A DNA stretch of 64,000 bases, taken from the NCBI GenBank assembly GCA_051201585.1, contig CP179198.1, positions 2,677,234 through 2,741,233 of the forward strand, read 5' to 3'. Positions 8,435-17,801 of the stretch are shown in pieces. A program made the position numbers and the translations under genes. Position 1 is the first letter of the stretch; the number at the start of each line of letters is the position of its first letter. The notes beneath the pieces are model-generated. The model was not told the DNA's origin, searched no databases, and saw only the letters and a list, made by a program, of their open reading frames with translations. This DNA comes from UBA868 sp016776875. GTDB lineage: Bacteria; Pseudomonadota; Gammaproteobacteria; Arenicellales; UBA868.

Positions 8435-9997
8435 TTACTGAGGACCACCCGGGGTGTCATCTTCGGCATCGGGGGTGCCGTCACCATCGGCATCTGGATC
8501 AATACCGTTGGTTTTGCCGTCGCCATCGATATCGGGATCATCTTTGTTCCAGATCCCGTCTCCGTCGATATCGTTATCTGAGGTATTGGGGGTGCCGTCA
8601 CCGTCGACGTCAGGATCTGCATCGTTGGGGATGCCGTCGTTGTCGGTGTCGGAGGCGGAGGCGGTTTCATCACTTGGGCGAGGCTCTCCACAGGTGCCCC
8701 AGTTGGGTTGTTTTGTAGTTTGGCCTTCAAAGGCTGAATTTTTGTCAAAATGCTGGGGCTCTGAATCAATGTTTCTGACGCACCAGCCGCTCAAGTCCTG
8801 ATCGAAGGAGGAGGCGCCGTCGAACATTGCGAACATCTCTCTATCACTTTCAACGCTGCTGACGTCCCAAGCCCCTAAAGGTTGATTAAAGACTTCGTTG
8901 TGCTGAAACATAAAAGCTATGTCTCGAACATTACTCACATCCCAACGACTGATGTCCTGGTTGAAATGGTATTCTCTAACTCCACATAATTGAGCAAACA
9001 TCCCAACCATGCTGGTCACGTTACTCACATCCCAGCCGCTGATGTCCTGATTGAAGCCAGCGCAAATGAACATTTGCTGCATATCTGTCACATTCGAGAC
9101 GTTCCAGTTGCTGATATCTTCATTGAAGTTACTTTTCCCCTCGAACAAACTCTTCATATTCGTCACCTGCGATACATCCCACGTGCCAATCAGGCCGCAG
9201 TTGGCGAACTTCGAATCTTCGACGTAGTTGCCATTGCCTCCGCCTGTGATGTAATCATTGACGGCGTTTTTTATGTCTTCGTCGTTCATCAAGCACGCGG
9301 CTAAACCAAAATCAGGCAGGTCATCCCCGTCGAGGTCGCAGCGATCGGGATCAGCCCTGTGCCGCTGCGTCACCTTCCAGCCCGGCGCATTGGGATCAGC
9401 CTTGATGAGCGTTGCGATCTCAGTGAAGTCATAGGTGACTTCCACGGTCTCGCCCGTACAGGCTTCCGGGATCTTAATTTTGGCTCTGGCGTTTACGAGC
9501 GGATTAGTCGGCTCGCTATCGGTCGTGGTCGCACCAACAGCGGAGGCGTGCTCACGAGTCATCGCTCCTGCCACCCCATCTTTTACGACGCAGTCGCCGC
9601 CGGTCTTGGATGTTAGTTTCCAGGTGAGCTCGATCTCAGAGCCTGTGGTTTGTTCTTCATTCAGGCCAAAGACCTGAATCCGGTCACAGTAGTTTGGGTC
9701 GTTGTTCTCGGGATCGGGATCCTTGCCGTTGGGCTTGCCGTCGCCGTCCATGTCAGGATCCTGATCATTCGGGATGCCGTCCCCGTCGATATCCGGATCC
9801 TGTCCATTGGGAATGCCATCACCATCGATATCCGGATCATAGATATCGGCAATCCCGTCGCCATCGGTATCGTCCTTTTCAAGGCCGGCAGAAGAGCCAC
9901 CCGAGCTACAGCCCGCCACAAAGAGAGACGTGCTAATCACAAGCACAGACAAAAGACGGATCAAAAGGGTCATGGGCATCGAACTCAGGGATTGCAA
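8435..9997 (-). CDS. surface lipoprotein with TSP3 and DUF285 repeats (paralogue 2)
   Basis: The 520-residue product shares the signal peptide and lipobox FVAGC with its neighbours, so it is a lipoprotein. It carries TSP3-like acidic repeats at both ends: about residues 40-90 and again in the last 80 residues, ending DDTPGGPQ. Between them are a middle domain diverged from paralogues 1 and 3 and five DUF285 repeats plus a terminal GWCV variant. The complete C-terminal TSP3 tail suggests this copy has the ancestral architecture, but that is inference. The upstream region differs from the other two and lacks their TTGACA. It is followed by its own terminator cassette and preceded by a copy of the ubiA tail. 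Confidence 0.85.
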   Translation of the reverse strand: MQSLSSMPMTLLIRLLSVLVISTSLFVAGCSSGGSSAGLEKDDTDGDGIADIYDPDIDGDGIPNGQDPDIDGDGIPNDQDPDMDGDGKPNGKDPDPENNDPNYCDRIQVFGLNEEQTTGSEIELTWKLTSKTGGDCVVKDGVAGAMTREHASAVGATTTDSEPTNPLVNARAKIKIPEACTGETVEVTYDFTEIATLIKADPNAPGWKVTQRHRADPDRCDLDGDDLPDFGLAACLMNDEDIKNAVNDYITGGGNGNYVEDSKFANCGLIGTWDVSQVTNMKSLFEGKSNFNEDISNWNVSNVTDMQQMFICAGFNQDISGWDVSNVTSMVGMFAQLCGVREYHFNQDISRWDVSNVRDIAFMFQHNEVFNQPLGAWDVSSVESDREMFAMFDGASSFDQDLSGWCVRNIDSEPQHFDKNSAFEGQTTKQPNWGTCGEPRPSDETASASDTDNDGIPNDADPDVDGDGTPNTSDNDIDGDGIWNKDDPDIDGDGKTNGIDPDADGDGTPDAEDDTPGGPQ

Positions 9998-10113
9998 TGG
10001 GGAATAAAAGTTATAAACCCGTGTTTTACCAACATATGTCTGAAATTACCAACTGTTCCCATGGAAATAAACCGATTCCTGATGGGGTGGTGCGATGGGG
10101 ATGGGGACTGGTG

Positions 10114-10143
10114 TCAGGGGCCGGGAAATCCAAAGGCGTAGGT
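10114..10143 (-). repeat. captured 3' tail of ubiA (copy 2)
   Basis: These 30 bp match the final ten ubiA codons (11648-11677) with one substitution. As in copy 1, they join directly to the terminator cassette of the neighbouring lipoprotein gene, marking a second duplication junction at the same base. Confidence 0.8.
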
Positions 10144-10170
10144 AAAAAAAGACCCCGCTTTAGCGGGGCC
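10144..10170 (-). terminator. intrinsic terminator of lipoprotein paralogue 3
   Basis: CCCCGC (10153-10158), loop TTTA and GCGGGG (10163-10168) are followed on the minus strand by seven T. A companion hairpin, a one-base variant of the other copies, lies at 10188-10202. Confidence 0.85.
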
Positions 10171-10246
10171 TTAATGGGTTGTTGCAGGAGGCCTTTAGCC
10201 TCTAGGGATGATTACTGAGGGTCAGCCTGCGGATGTCGCTTAAAGC

Positions 10247-10275
10247 GTTAATTGCCGCAGCCTGCGGCAATTAAC
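10247..10275. repeat. 13-bp perfect inverted repeat at the 3' end of paralogue 3
   Basis: GTTAATTGCCGCA (10247-10259), a GCC spacer and TGCGGCAATTAAC (10263-10275) form a perfect palindrome that contains the stop codon of the lipoprotein gene. No T run follows on either strand, so it is not a classical terminator. It could stabilise the transcript end or be a recombination scar. Confidence 0.6.
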
Positions 10276-11537
10276 GTCGCCGACAGCGGTGGGGTCTTAT
10301 CGGCAATGCTTTCCCCATAAGCTGCAAGCCAATCGGTGGCGTATTGTGCAAAGACTCCGCAGATAGTAAGCGCTGATGCGTTCCATTTTGATAGATCCTG
10401 ATTGAAGGCTTTGGCATTTTTGAACATCGCGGTCATCTTCGTCACCTTCGAGACGTTCCAGCCGCTGATGTCTTCATTGAAGGAGGAGGCGCCAAAGAAC
10501 ATGGAGCCCATATCCGTCACATTCGAGACGTTCCAGCCGCTGATGCCCTGCTTCAGGTTGGTGGCCCCGTTGAACATCCCGTACATATTCGTCACACTCG
10601 AAACGTTCCAGCCGCTGATATCGTGATTGAAGGAGGAGGCGTAAGAGAACATGTTCCCCATATCCGTCACATTCGAGACGTCCCAGCCGCTGATGTCCTC
10701 GTTGAAGTTAGTTTTTTGGTGGAACAGCTTGTACATATTCGTCACCGCGGACACATCCCAGGTGCCGATTGGGCCGCATGCTTCTAATGTCTCTTCGTCG
10801 CCACTGATGTAGCTCTCCACGAGGCCCCCAATATTTGAGTTATCGATGGAACAACCCGCTACAACATCAGGCAACTCACTCTCACAGGTGGCCTGGTCAA
10901 CAGGATGGGTTGCCTGATAAGTGAAGCCATCAGCAGGGTCTGCACCGATGAGCGTTGCGATCTCGGTGAAGTCATAGGTGACTTGCACGGTTTCTGTGCA
11001 ATCCGCCGGATCAGGCACCAAAATTTGAACCTCACGGATCTCGCCAACAGGATTCACCTCGACGCTTTGGGTCTGTTCGGCGTTGGTTTTGGCATATACC
11101 CTAATGAGACCGGATGTTGACACACCGCAGTTGATATCCCCGGTCGCGCTTAAAAGGCGCCAGCCCACGGTGGTCATCCTGCCGGTGTCGACCGCGGCAG
11201 GAAGCGGATCCACTTCCATCTTAACGCAGGCGGCAGTGACCCCGTTTGGAGAACCGCCATCGGCACCATCGTTCTTGCCATCACCGTCTTTATCCGGATC
11301 CTGTCCATTGGGAATCCCGTCCCCGTCGATATCCGGATCCTGATCATTGGGAATCCCATCGCCATCGATGTCAAGATCATTGCCATTGGAAATACCATCG
11401 CCGTCGATATCTTCCTTATCAAGGCCAGCAGAAGAGCCACCCGAGCTACAGCCCGCCACAAAGAGAGACGTGCTAATCACAAGGACAGACAAAAGACGGA
11501 TCAAAAGGGTCATGGGCATCGGACTCAGGGATTGCAA
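10248..11537 (-). CDS. surface lipoprotein with TSP3 and DUF285 repeats (paralogue 3)
   Basis: The 429-residue product has the same lipobox and the same first 220 or so residues as paralogue 1, encoded by DNA without a visible difference. After the shared part it switches to its own sequence: five DUF285 repeats, a sixth degenerate one and a unique C-terminus without any TSP3 tail. The lipoprotein is probably exposed on the cell surface, with calcium-stabilised TSP3 repeats near the anchor and DUF285 repeats outward. The hybrid structure (constant N-terminal module, variable C-terminal module) is what recombination among tandem copies would give. A promoter with TTGACA lies just upstream. Confidence 0.85.
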   Translation of the reverse strand: MQSLSPMPMTLLIRLLSVLVISTSLFVAGCSSGGSSAGLDKEDIDGDGISNGNDLDIDGDGIPNDQDPDIDGDGIPNGQDPDKDGDGKNDGADGGSPNGVTAACVKMEVDPLPAAVDTGRMTTVGWRLLSATGDINCGVSTSGLIRVYAKTNAEQTQSVEVNPVGEIREVQILVPDPADCTETVQVTYDFTEIATLIGADPADGFTYQATHPVDQATCESELPDVVAGCSIDNSNIGGLVESYISGDEETLEACGPIGTWDVSAVTNMYKLFHQKTNFNEDISGWDVSNVTDMGNMFSYASSFNHDISGWNVSSVTNMYGMFNGATNLKQGISGWNVSNVTDMGSMFFGASSFNEDISGWNVSKVTKMTAMFKNAKAFNQDLSKWNASALTICGVFAQYATDWLAAYGESIADKTPPLSATLIAAGCGN

Positions 11538-11677
11538 TGGGGGGAAAACAGGGTATTTTTTACCAACTAATGTCCGTCAGTGTCAACTTTATTCGTGGAA
11601 ATAAACCGATTCCTGATGGGGTGGTGCGATAGGGATGGGGACTGGTGTCAGGGGCCGGGGAATCCAAAGGCGTAGGT
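10862..11677. repeat. 816-bp perfect direct repeat, copy B
   Basis: This is the partner of 7552-8367 at a constant offset of 3310 bp. Copy B runs into the intact ubiA coding region at its right end, so it, rather than copy A, sits at the original ubiA border. Confidence 0.95.
11557..11586 (-). promoter_or_regulatory. sigma70-type promoter of lipoprotein paralogue 3
   Basis: On the minus strand TTGACA (11581-11586), an 18-bp spacer and TAAAAA (11557-11562) lie just upstream of the lipoprotein start, between it and the ubiA stop. It is identical to the promoter of paralogue 1. Confidence 0.45.
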
Positions 11678-12517
11678 CAGAAAGAGCCCTGCAAAAACAA
11701 ATCCACCAAACCAGATGTTGTTCAGGAATGCCTTGAAACACCCCTGCCGATCACGGTCTTTGCAGAGATAAAACTGATAAACGGCCGTGAGGGCCGCGGC
11801 GGCAAGGCCAAGATAAAAAATTACGCCAAAGCCTAAATACAACCCCATTAACGCGAGACTCAGAAGCGTTATCAGTTGCAGCGATGCATTGATGGCGAGC
11901 TCAAAACGCCCGAACATAATCGCGCTGGATTTGATGCCGGCCTTCAGGTCGTCGGGTCGGTCCGCCATGGCATACATCGTGTCATAAGCGACCGTCCAGA
12001 GTAGGTTGGTGCCCAGCAGCCACCACGCCAACGGCATCAGCGGACTGTCCTGAGCGGTGAAGGCCATCGGAATACCCCACGAAAAAGCCACGCCCAGGTA
12101 CACCTGCGGTAGATTTGTAAAGCGCTTGGCGAGCGGGTAAGTCACGGCTATGAACGCGCCGGCAAACGACAGCAAAATGGTCTGGCGGTTGAGCGTGAGC
12201 ACCAGCAACAACGCCAAAAAAATCAGCGCCGCAAAGACGCCTAATGCTTCTTTCGGCGTCACTGCCCCGCTCGCAAGCGGGCGGTCTTTTGTCCGCGCGA
12301 CCTGCGGATCAAAATCGCGATCAAAATAATCATTGATCACACAACCCGCGGCGCGCATGACGATGACCCCCAACACAAAAACCAGCACCACTCGTGGATC
12401 CGGTTGACCATCGGCGGCGATCCACAGCGCCCAGAGCGTGGGCCAAAGCAACAACAGCCAGCCCACCGGCCTATCCAGCCGCGCCAGACGCCAATAGCGT
12501 TTTAGTTTGTCAGGCAT
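11648..12517 (-). CDS. ubiA: 4-hydroxybenzoate octaprenyltransferase
   Basis: UbiA attaches the polyprenyl tail to 4-hydroxybenzoate in ubiquinone synthesis, within the inner membrane. The 289-residue product starts MPDKLKRYWRLARLDRP, as is typical. It has two aspartate-rich Mg-prenyl-diphosphate motifs, NDYFDRDFD (62-70) and YAMADRPDD, and about eight membrane segments. The frame is open further upstream, but ATG 12517 fits the family and overlaps the recG stop by 8 bp, indicating translational coupling. The last ten codons are duplicated twice in the lipoprotein array downstream. Confidence 0.95.
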   Translation of the reverse strand: MPDKLKRYWRLARLDRPVGWLLLLWPTLWALWIAADGQPDPRVVLVFVLGVIVMRAAGCVINDYFDRDFDPQVARTKDRPLASGAVTPKEALGVFAALIFLALLLVLTLNRQTILLSFAGAFIAVTYPLAKRFTNLPQVYLGVAFSWGIPMAFTAQDSPLMPLAWWLLGTNLLWTVAYDTMYAMADRPDDLKAGIKSSAIMFGRFELAINASLQLITLLSLALMGLYLGFGVIFYLGLAAAALTAVYQFYLCKDRDRQGCFKAFLNNIWFGGFVFAGLFLTYAFGFPGP

Positions 12518-14591
12518 TGGAAAACGAAAGTCCCTCACGAACCCAGCGCGCGATAAGAGGCTCGGCTTTTTCAGGATAGTCGCGCTGTAGCCTGACCGCA
12601 CCGTGCTGAACGGCCGGCAGTAATGCCCGGTCACGGGCCAGATCCGCAATACGAAATTGTGGCGCGCCGCTCTGGCGCACGCCCAGCAGTTCCCCCGGCC
12701 CGCGCAGCTCAAGGTCTTTTTGGGCGATGGCAAATCCGTCCGTACTCTGGCGCATCGTTGCCAAACGCTCCTTGGCGTTGTGGCCTAAAGGGGGCTGATA
12801 CATCAGCACGCACACGGATTTTTGATCGCCCCGGCCCACGCGCCCGCGCAACTGATGCAGTTGCGACAGGCCGAGTCGCTCGGCGTTTTCAATCACCATC
12901 AATGAGGCTTCCGGAACATCCACCCCCACCTCAATCACGGTGGTGGCCACCAGCACATCGACTCGCCCCTGACGAAAGTCATCCATGATCTCGTCTTTTT
13001 GGGCGGAGGGAATCTTGCCGTGCAACAGCGCAATGCGAAGCTCGGGCAATTCGGCTTTAAGCGCCTCCGCGCGACTGGTGGCGGCCTGAACCGCCAACAC
13101 GTCAGAGTCTTCGATCAGCGGGCATACCCAATACGCTCTTCGCTCACGCGCACAGGCCTCGCGAATACGCGCCTGAACATCTTCGCGACGCGTGTTGGGC
13201 AAGACCACGGTCTCAACCGGCTGTCGGCCCGGCGGCATCTCATCGATCACCGACAGATCCATGTCGGCATACATCACCATCGTCAGCGACCTTGGAATCG
13301 GGGTCGCACTCATGATGATCTGATGGGGTGCGCTGCCTTCGCGCTGACCTTTGTCGCGCAACGCAAGCCGTTGCGCCACGCCAAAACGATGCTGTTCATC
13401 AACCACCACCAGGCCCAGGTTGTGATAACTCACATCATCCTGAAAGACCGCGTGCGTGCCCACCACCACGCGAGCCGCGCCGCTCGATAACTGCTCGCAA
13501 ACCGCCCGACGCTCGCGCTGGGTTATCCGGCCGCTCAACCAAACGGGCTTAATCCCCACCTTCTCGAACCAGCCACTGAATACCCGAAGATGCTGTTCAG
13601 CCAGCAGCTCCGTTGGCGCCATCACCACGGCTTGCTGGCCTCCCTCAATCGCCGCCAGCACGGCCGCCGCGGCCACAATCGTTTTGCCACACCCCACGTC
13701 GCCCTGAAGCAACCGCAGCGACGGGTGGGGATTTGATAGATCCTGCATGATCTCGTCGATGCTTCGGCTTTGGGCGTTGGTCAGGGTGAACCCCAGCGCG
13801 TCTCGAAGGCGCGGCCAGAACTCCGTTGATGCCGGAATAGACTGCGCGGATAACGCATCACGCCGTTCACGGCGCCGTCGCACTGCAAGATGATTGGCCA
13901 GCAGTTCTTCAAAGGCAAGGCGCTGCTGTGCCGGGTGCGTACCCGCTTTGAGGGTTTCGAGATCAACACCCGCGGGCGGTCGATGCAATTGCGTCAATGC
14001 CTCCGGGAGCGGCAGATCACTAAACTCAAAGCCTGCCCAATCTCCCAATAGCTCGGGCGCCGCTTCGCCGCATCGGGCCAGCGCCTGACCGGTGAGATCG
14101 CGCCAGCGGCGCTGGCCAATACCTTCGGTCGTGGGGTAGACCGGGGTGAGGGTGGTTTCCACCTCGACGGCATCCGGCCCTTCAATCAGCCGGTACTCGG
14201 GGTGCACCATCTCAAGCCCGGTGGGCCCTGATCGCACCTCGCCGTAGCATTGAATAAACGCCCCGCGTTTAAGGCCACGACGCTGCGATGCGTTGAAATG
14301 AAACTGGCGCACGGTCAACCGCCCGGTGTCATCCGAGATGACCGTGATCAAACTGCGGCGCCGACCAAACTGCACGCCGCTGGCTTCGATTCGGCCCGAG
14401 ATCAGAACTTCACTGCCGGATCGTAGCTCGCCGATGGCGAGTGTGGTGGTGCGATCCTGATAACGAATCGGCAGATGAAACAACAGATCAATAACCGAAT
14501 GCACGCCGAGACCGGCGAGCTTGCCCTCGAGCTGGGGGCCAACGCCTTTCAAGGCGCTCACGCGGGCCTCGCCGGTGTCCACCATGATCAA
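12510..14591 (-). CDS. recG: ATP-dependent DNA helicase RecG
   Basis: RecG reverses stalled replication forks and migrates Holliday junctions. The 693-residue product has the full architecture: an N-terminal wedge/OB domain (about 50-170, with LPIRYQDRT), then a superfamily 2 helicase core with Walker A GDVGCGKT, the RecG-type DEQHRFG box, SATPIPR and the RGRVGRG motif VI. The C-terminus reaches the usual TRG-type hook region. Either Met1 or Met3 could be the start. The gene lies between ridA and ubiA in the order common in pseudomonads and relatives. Confidence 0.96.
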   Translation of the reverse strand: MIMVDTGEARVSALKGVGPQLEGKLAGLGVHSVIDLLFHLPIRYQDRTTTLAIGELRSGSEVLISGRIEASGVQFGRRRSLITVISDDTGRLTVRQFHFNASQRRGLKRGAFIQCYGEVRSGPTGLEMVHPEYRLIEGPDAVEVETTLTPVYPTTEGIGQRRWRDLTGQALARCGEAAPELLGDWAGFEFSDLPLPEALTQLHRPPAGVDLETLKAGTHPAQQRLAFEELLANHLAVRRRRERRDALSAQSIPASTEFWPRLRDALGFTLTNAQSRSIDEIMQDLSNPHPSLRLLQGDVGCGKTIVAAAAVLAAIEGGQQAVVMAPTELLAEQHLRVFSGWFEKVGIKPVWLSGRITQRERRAVCEQLSSGAARVVVGTHAVFQDDVSYHNLGLVVVDEQHRFGVAQRLALRDKGQREGSAPHQIIMSATPIPRSLTMVMYADMDLSVIDEMPPGRQPVETVVLPNTRREDVQARIREACARERRAYWVCPLIEDSDVLAVQAATSRAEALKAELPELRIALLHGKIPSAQKDEIMDDFRQGRVDVLVATTVIEVGVDVPEASLMVIENAERLGLSQLHQLRGRVGRGDQKSVCVLMYQPPLGHNAKERLATMRQSTDGFAIAQKDLELRGPGELLGVRQSGAPQFRIADLARDRALLPAVQHGAVRLQRDYPEKAEPLIARWVREGLSFSNA

Positions 14592-14620
14592 ACTCGATTA
14601 TTGAGTCTTGGGGCAGTGCC

Positions 14621-15010
14621 CTACAGATGCGCGATCGCTTCGACCTCAACCGGTGAGCCTTTGGGCAACGCGGCAATCGCTACGGTCGCACGGGACGGAT
14701 ACGGCGCATCAAAATACTCGGCCATCACGGCGTTGACCGCGGCAAAATCGTTTAAATCAATTAGGTAAATCGTGAGCTTCACAACGTTCGCAAGCGATCC
14801 GCCGGCGGTCTGCATCACCGCAGAAAGACTCTCAAAAATGCGGCGGGACATCGCGTCGATATCGCCATCAATAAGCTCGCCTGTCGCCGGGTCGAGCGGG
14901 ATCTGCCCCGATAGGTAGATCGTCTCACCCACCTTGACGGCCTGTGAGTAAGGTCCGATGGGCGCGGGCGCCTGATCCGTTTGGATTGCTTCTTTATTGC
15001 TATTGCTCAT
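14621..15010 (-). CDS. ridA: RidA family enamine/imine deaminase
   Basis: RidA hydrolyses reactive enamine and imine intermediates such as 2-aminoacrylate released by PLP enzymes. The 129 residues match the family length. The signature near the C-terminus, YPSRATVAIAALPKGSPVE, carries the arginine that binds substrate carboxylate, followed by the conserved glutamate in VEAIA. N-terminal APAPIGPYSQAV is also typical. It sits between spoT and recG, its usual place in gammaproteobacteria. The start ATG at 15010 is preceded by a purine-rich AGGAG at the right spacing. Confidence 0.95.
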   Translation of the reverse strand: MSNSNKEAIQTDQAPAPIGPYSQAVKVGETIYLSGQIPLDPATGELIDGDIDAMSRRIFESLSAVMQTAGGSLANVVKLTIYLIDLNDFAAVNAVMAEYFDAPYPSRATVAIAALPKGSPVEVEAIAHL

Positions 15011-15035
15011 AAAAACTCCTCAAAAAATAAAATGG

Positions 15036-17217
15036 TTAGCCACGGGTTCTGGACACACGAATCACCGAGCGGCGCGCGCGCAGTCGGCGGATCACGTTTG
15101 CCAGATGTTTTCGATCCGTCACTTCAATAGTAAAACGAATTGCCGAATTACGGTCGTCTCTTGCCGTCACCAGCACATGATTAATGTTTGAATTTTCTTC
15201 AGCGATGACCGATGCAAGGGTGGCAAATACGCCACGTCGATTCACAACCTCGAGACGAATATCCGCTTCAAAGGTGGTTTTAATGTCATCTGACCATTCG
15301 ACGCCAATCCAGGCATCGGGCTTTTTGCTGTGCTCTTTTGCGTTGGGGCAGGAGGGTCGATGGATCACGATCCCCCGACCTCTCGAAAAAATCCCGATGA
15401 TTCCGTCGCCCGGAATTGGCCGGCAGCACCGCGCGTAAGACACGCTCATGCCCTCAACGCCCCGAATCGGCAACGGCTCGCTCCGTTCGGCTTGTTCTGC
15501 CGCGGAATCCGGCGATAACTGACGCGCGACGACCATCGGCAAGCGACGGCCGATGCCAATATCGGTCAGCAGTTCATTCCAGTCTTCAAGCCCGATGCGC
15601 TTGAGCAGGTGAATTTTCTGATCGGTCCGAAGGCGGGTTTTAAGGCCCACGGTCTTTAATGCGCGCTCCAGTAGCTGTTTGCCAAGCTTGCTGGCGTCTT
15701 CTTGTTGCTGATGCTTTAAAAAATCACGGATCGCGGCGCGGGCTTTTGCGGTCACGGCGTAGTTGAGCCAAAGCGGCGTCGGATTGGCCGAGCGGGCGGT
15801 CAAAATCTCGACGTGATCGCCGTTGGCGATATTGTGATGCAACGGCACCGGCTCGTTATTGACCTTTGCGCCAATACAGCGATTACCGATATCGGAATGC
15901 ACCGCATACGCAAAATCGATTGCGCTCGACCCTTTGGGCATTTTTTTAATATCGCCGTGCGGCGTGAACACATAGACCTCATCAGGATAAAGATCGATTT
16001 TCAAATGCTCGAGGAATTCCGCCGGATTGCCGGCTTGCTCCTGCGTATCGAGTAAATCCATAAGCCAGTGATGTGACGGGACCGCAGCGCCTTTTTTGGT
16101 CTCGCCGGTTTTATATCGCCAGTGGGAGGCCACCCCGTTTTCTGCGGTCCGGTGCATCTCGGTGGTTCGGATCTGCACCTCGATACTTTGGCCGAACGTC
16201 CCAAACAATAAAGTATGCAAAGACTGATAACCGTTGGCTTTGGGAATCGCGATGTAATCCTTGAATTTACCCGGCACGGGCTTGTAGGTATTGTGAATCA
16301 CCCCCAGCGCGCGATAGCAATCCTCGACCGTCCGCACAATGACGCGAATAGCAAAAATATCGCGCATTTCCGACATCGGCACATGGCGCGAGCGCATCTT
16401 GCGATACACGCTGTAAATATTTTTTTCCCGACCGTCGACCGAATGCTCGATTTCAGATTCATCCAGTTCCGCTTTCAGCTTTGAAACGGTCTTTTCGATC
16501 ACCGCGCGGTGGTTGCCACGACGCTTTTCAAGCTCTTTAAAAATCGCATCAAAGCGCTTTGGATAGAGGTGACGAAAGCTGAGATCTTCAAGCTTCCTGA
16601 GTCCAATTGCGCATCCCGAGACGATTGGCAATCGGGGCATAAATCTCAAGGGTTTGGGCTGCGATGCGTTTTCGCTTATCAACGCCCAGCGCGTCCAGCG
16701 TGCGCATGTTGTGCAAGCGATCCGCCAGTTTGATCAAAATAACCCGGATATCCTTCGCCATCGCCAACAGCATTTTGCGAAAGTTTTCGGCTTCGGCGTG
16801 CTCTTTGGAATCAAACTCGATTTGATCAATTTTGCTAACGCCATCGACCAGTCGGGCGACATCTTCACCGAAACGGAACTGCAGGTCTTCTTTTGCAGTC
16901 GGGGTATCTTCAATAACGTCGTGGAGGAGTGCCGCAATAATGCTGCGGCTGTCCAGGCGCATCTCCGCGAGAATCGCGGCCACGGACACCGGATGAAAAA
17001 TATAGGCTTCACCACTGCGACGGCGCTGACCCTTATGGACCTTAGCGCCAAAAAGGTAAGCCGCGTAAACAGCGCTGGTGTCCTCGTCGCCCAGATACTC
17101 CTTTAGCGCGTCAAGCAGATCGCCGATAAGCAGTCGATCCCCGGTATCACCGGACGCCGACTGCTGTTTTTCACTGCGCGGGTTTTTCCTCTCCGTCGTC
17201 GCCGGCGTCATCGGCAT
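15036..17217 (-). CDS. spoT: bifunctional (p)ppGpp synthetase/hydrolase, interrupted by a +1 frameshift
   Basis: SpoT makes and degrades the alarmone (p)ppGpp in the stringent response. Rejoined, it has about 726 residues with all domains: HD hydrolase (HPVSVAAIL, LLHDVIEDT), synthetase with KFKDYIAIPKANGYQSLHT (the basic R/KxKD form seen in bifunctional enzymes), TGS (VFTPHGDIKKMPKGSSAIDF), the zinc-finger-like RCCRPIPGD segment and a C-terminal ACT domain. The N-terminal part ends at 16588. The rest continues in the +1 frame, and the join is at AGCT 16591-16594. Removing the G restores the conserved ELEDLSFRHLYP block. The start overlaps the end of rpoZ by up to 47 bp. A broken spoT with an intact HD domain is biologically unlikely, so a sequence error is suspected. 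Confidence 0.9.
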
Positions 17218-17650
17218 TCTGGGTATCCTCTTCGCTTTGCGCGTCAGGAGTCTGCTCTAGAGGCGCCGCCTCAATCATATCAGCCAGTGCCGCGAGTTCT
17301 GCCAGTTCATCAGCCGAGATCGCAACTTCTTCTTCCCCGTCGCCGCTAGCGGCTTCTGGGGTCGCTGCCTCACCGGATGCCCCTTCCGTCGATTCTCCCG
17401 AGCCCTCGGCTGTTCCAAAGACTTCCTCGAGCTCTTCACGAGGATCCACTTCCGCTTCCTTCAGGATATCGCGAGTCACAAATCCCTCGGCGATCTCACG
17501 AAGGGCGATGACCGTATGCTTGTCCCGATTTTCAGGAACCAGCGGGTCATGTCCAAGATGCAACTGGCGCGCGCGCCGGGCCGCGACCAAGACGAGCTCA
17601 AAACGATTTTCAACATTATCGAGACAATCCTCGACTGTAATTCTTGCCAT
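17171..17650 (-). CDS. rpoZ: RNA polymerase omega subunit with a long acidic tail
   Basis: Omega assists folding of the beta' subunit and forms part of the ppGpp binding site on RNA polymerase. The first 70 residues, starting MARITVEDCLDNVENRF and including the VIALREIAEG motif, are standard. The usual protein has about 90 residues, while this one has 159. The extra part (about 75-159) is rich in Glu, Asp, Ala and Ser with almost no basic residues, and is probably disordered. The gene is upstream of spoT, which overlaps its 3' end, and downstream of gmk. Confidence 0.93.
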   Translation of the reverse strand: MARITVEDCLDNVENRFELVLVAARRARQLHLGHDPLVPENRDKHTVIALREIAEGFVTRDILKEAEVDPREELEEVFGTAEGSGESTEGASGEAATPEAASGDGEEEVAISADELAELAALADMIEAAPLEQTPDAQSEEDTQNADDAGDDGEEKPAQ

Positions 17651-17801
17651 CCGAAATTCTCCAGAAATACCCTTGCCCGGAACGACCCTGGCGCGGATCG
17701 GGGGCTAACCACGACTTACAACATTGTTTAGGACATGTTTCTTGAAACCCTGCCTAAAGCGTTGCTGCGTCAACTCTTTTTAGTCTAACGATTTTTCGGG
17801 T

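Noticed and set aside
12518..12733. N-terminal extension of ubiA
   Set aside because: The extra 72 residues lie within recG in another frame and are absent from the UbiA family.
16580..16620. Programmed +1 ribosomal frameshift in spoT (GCT TGA resembling the RF2 site)
   Set aside because: Other broken genes have the same AGCT without a stop in the zero frame and in different codon phase, so a decoding mechanism common to all is unlikely.
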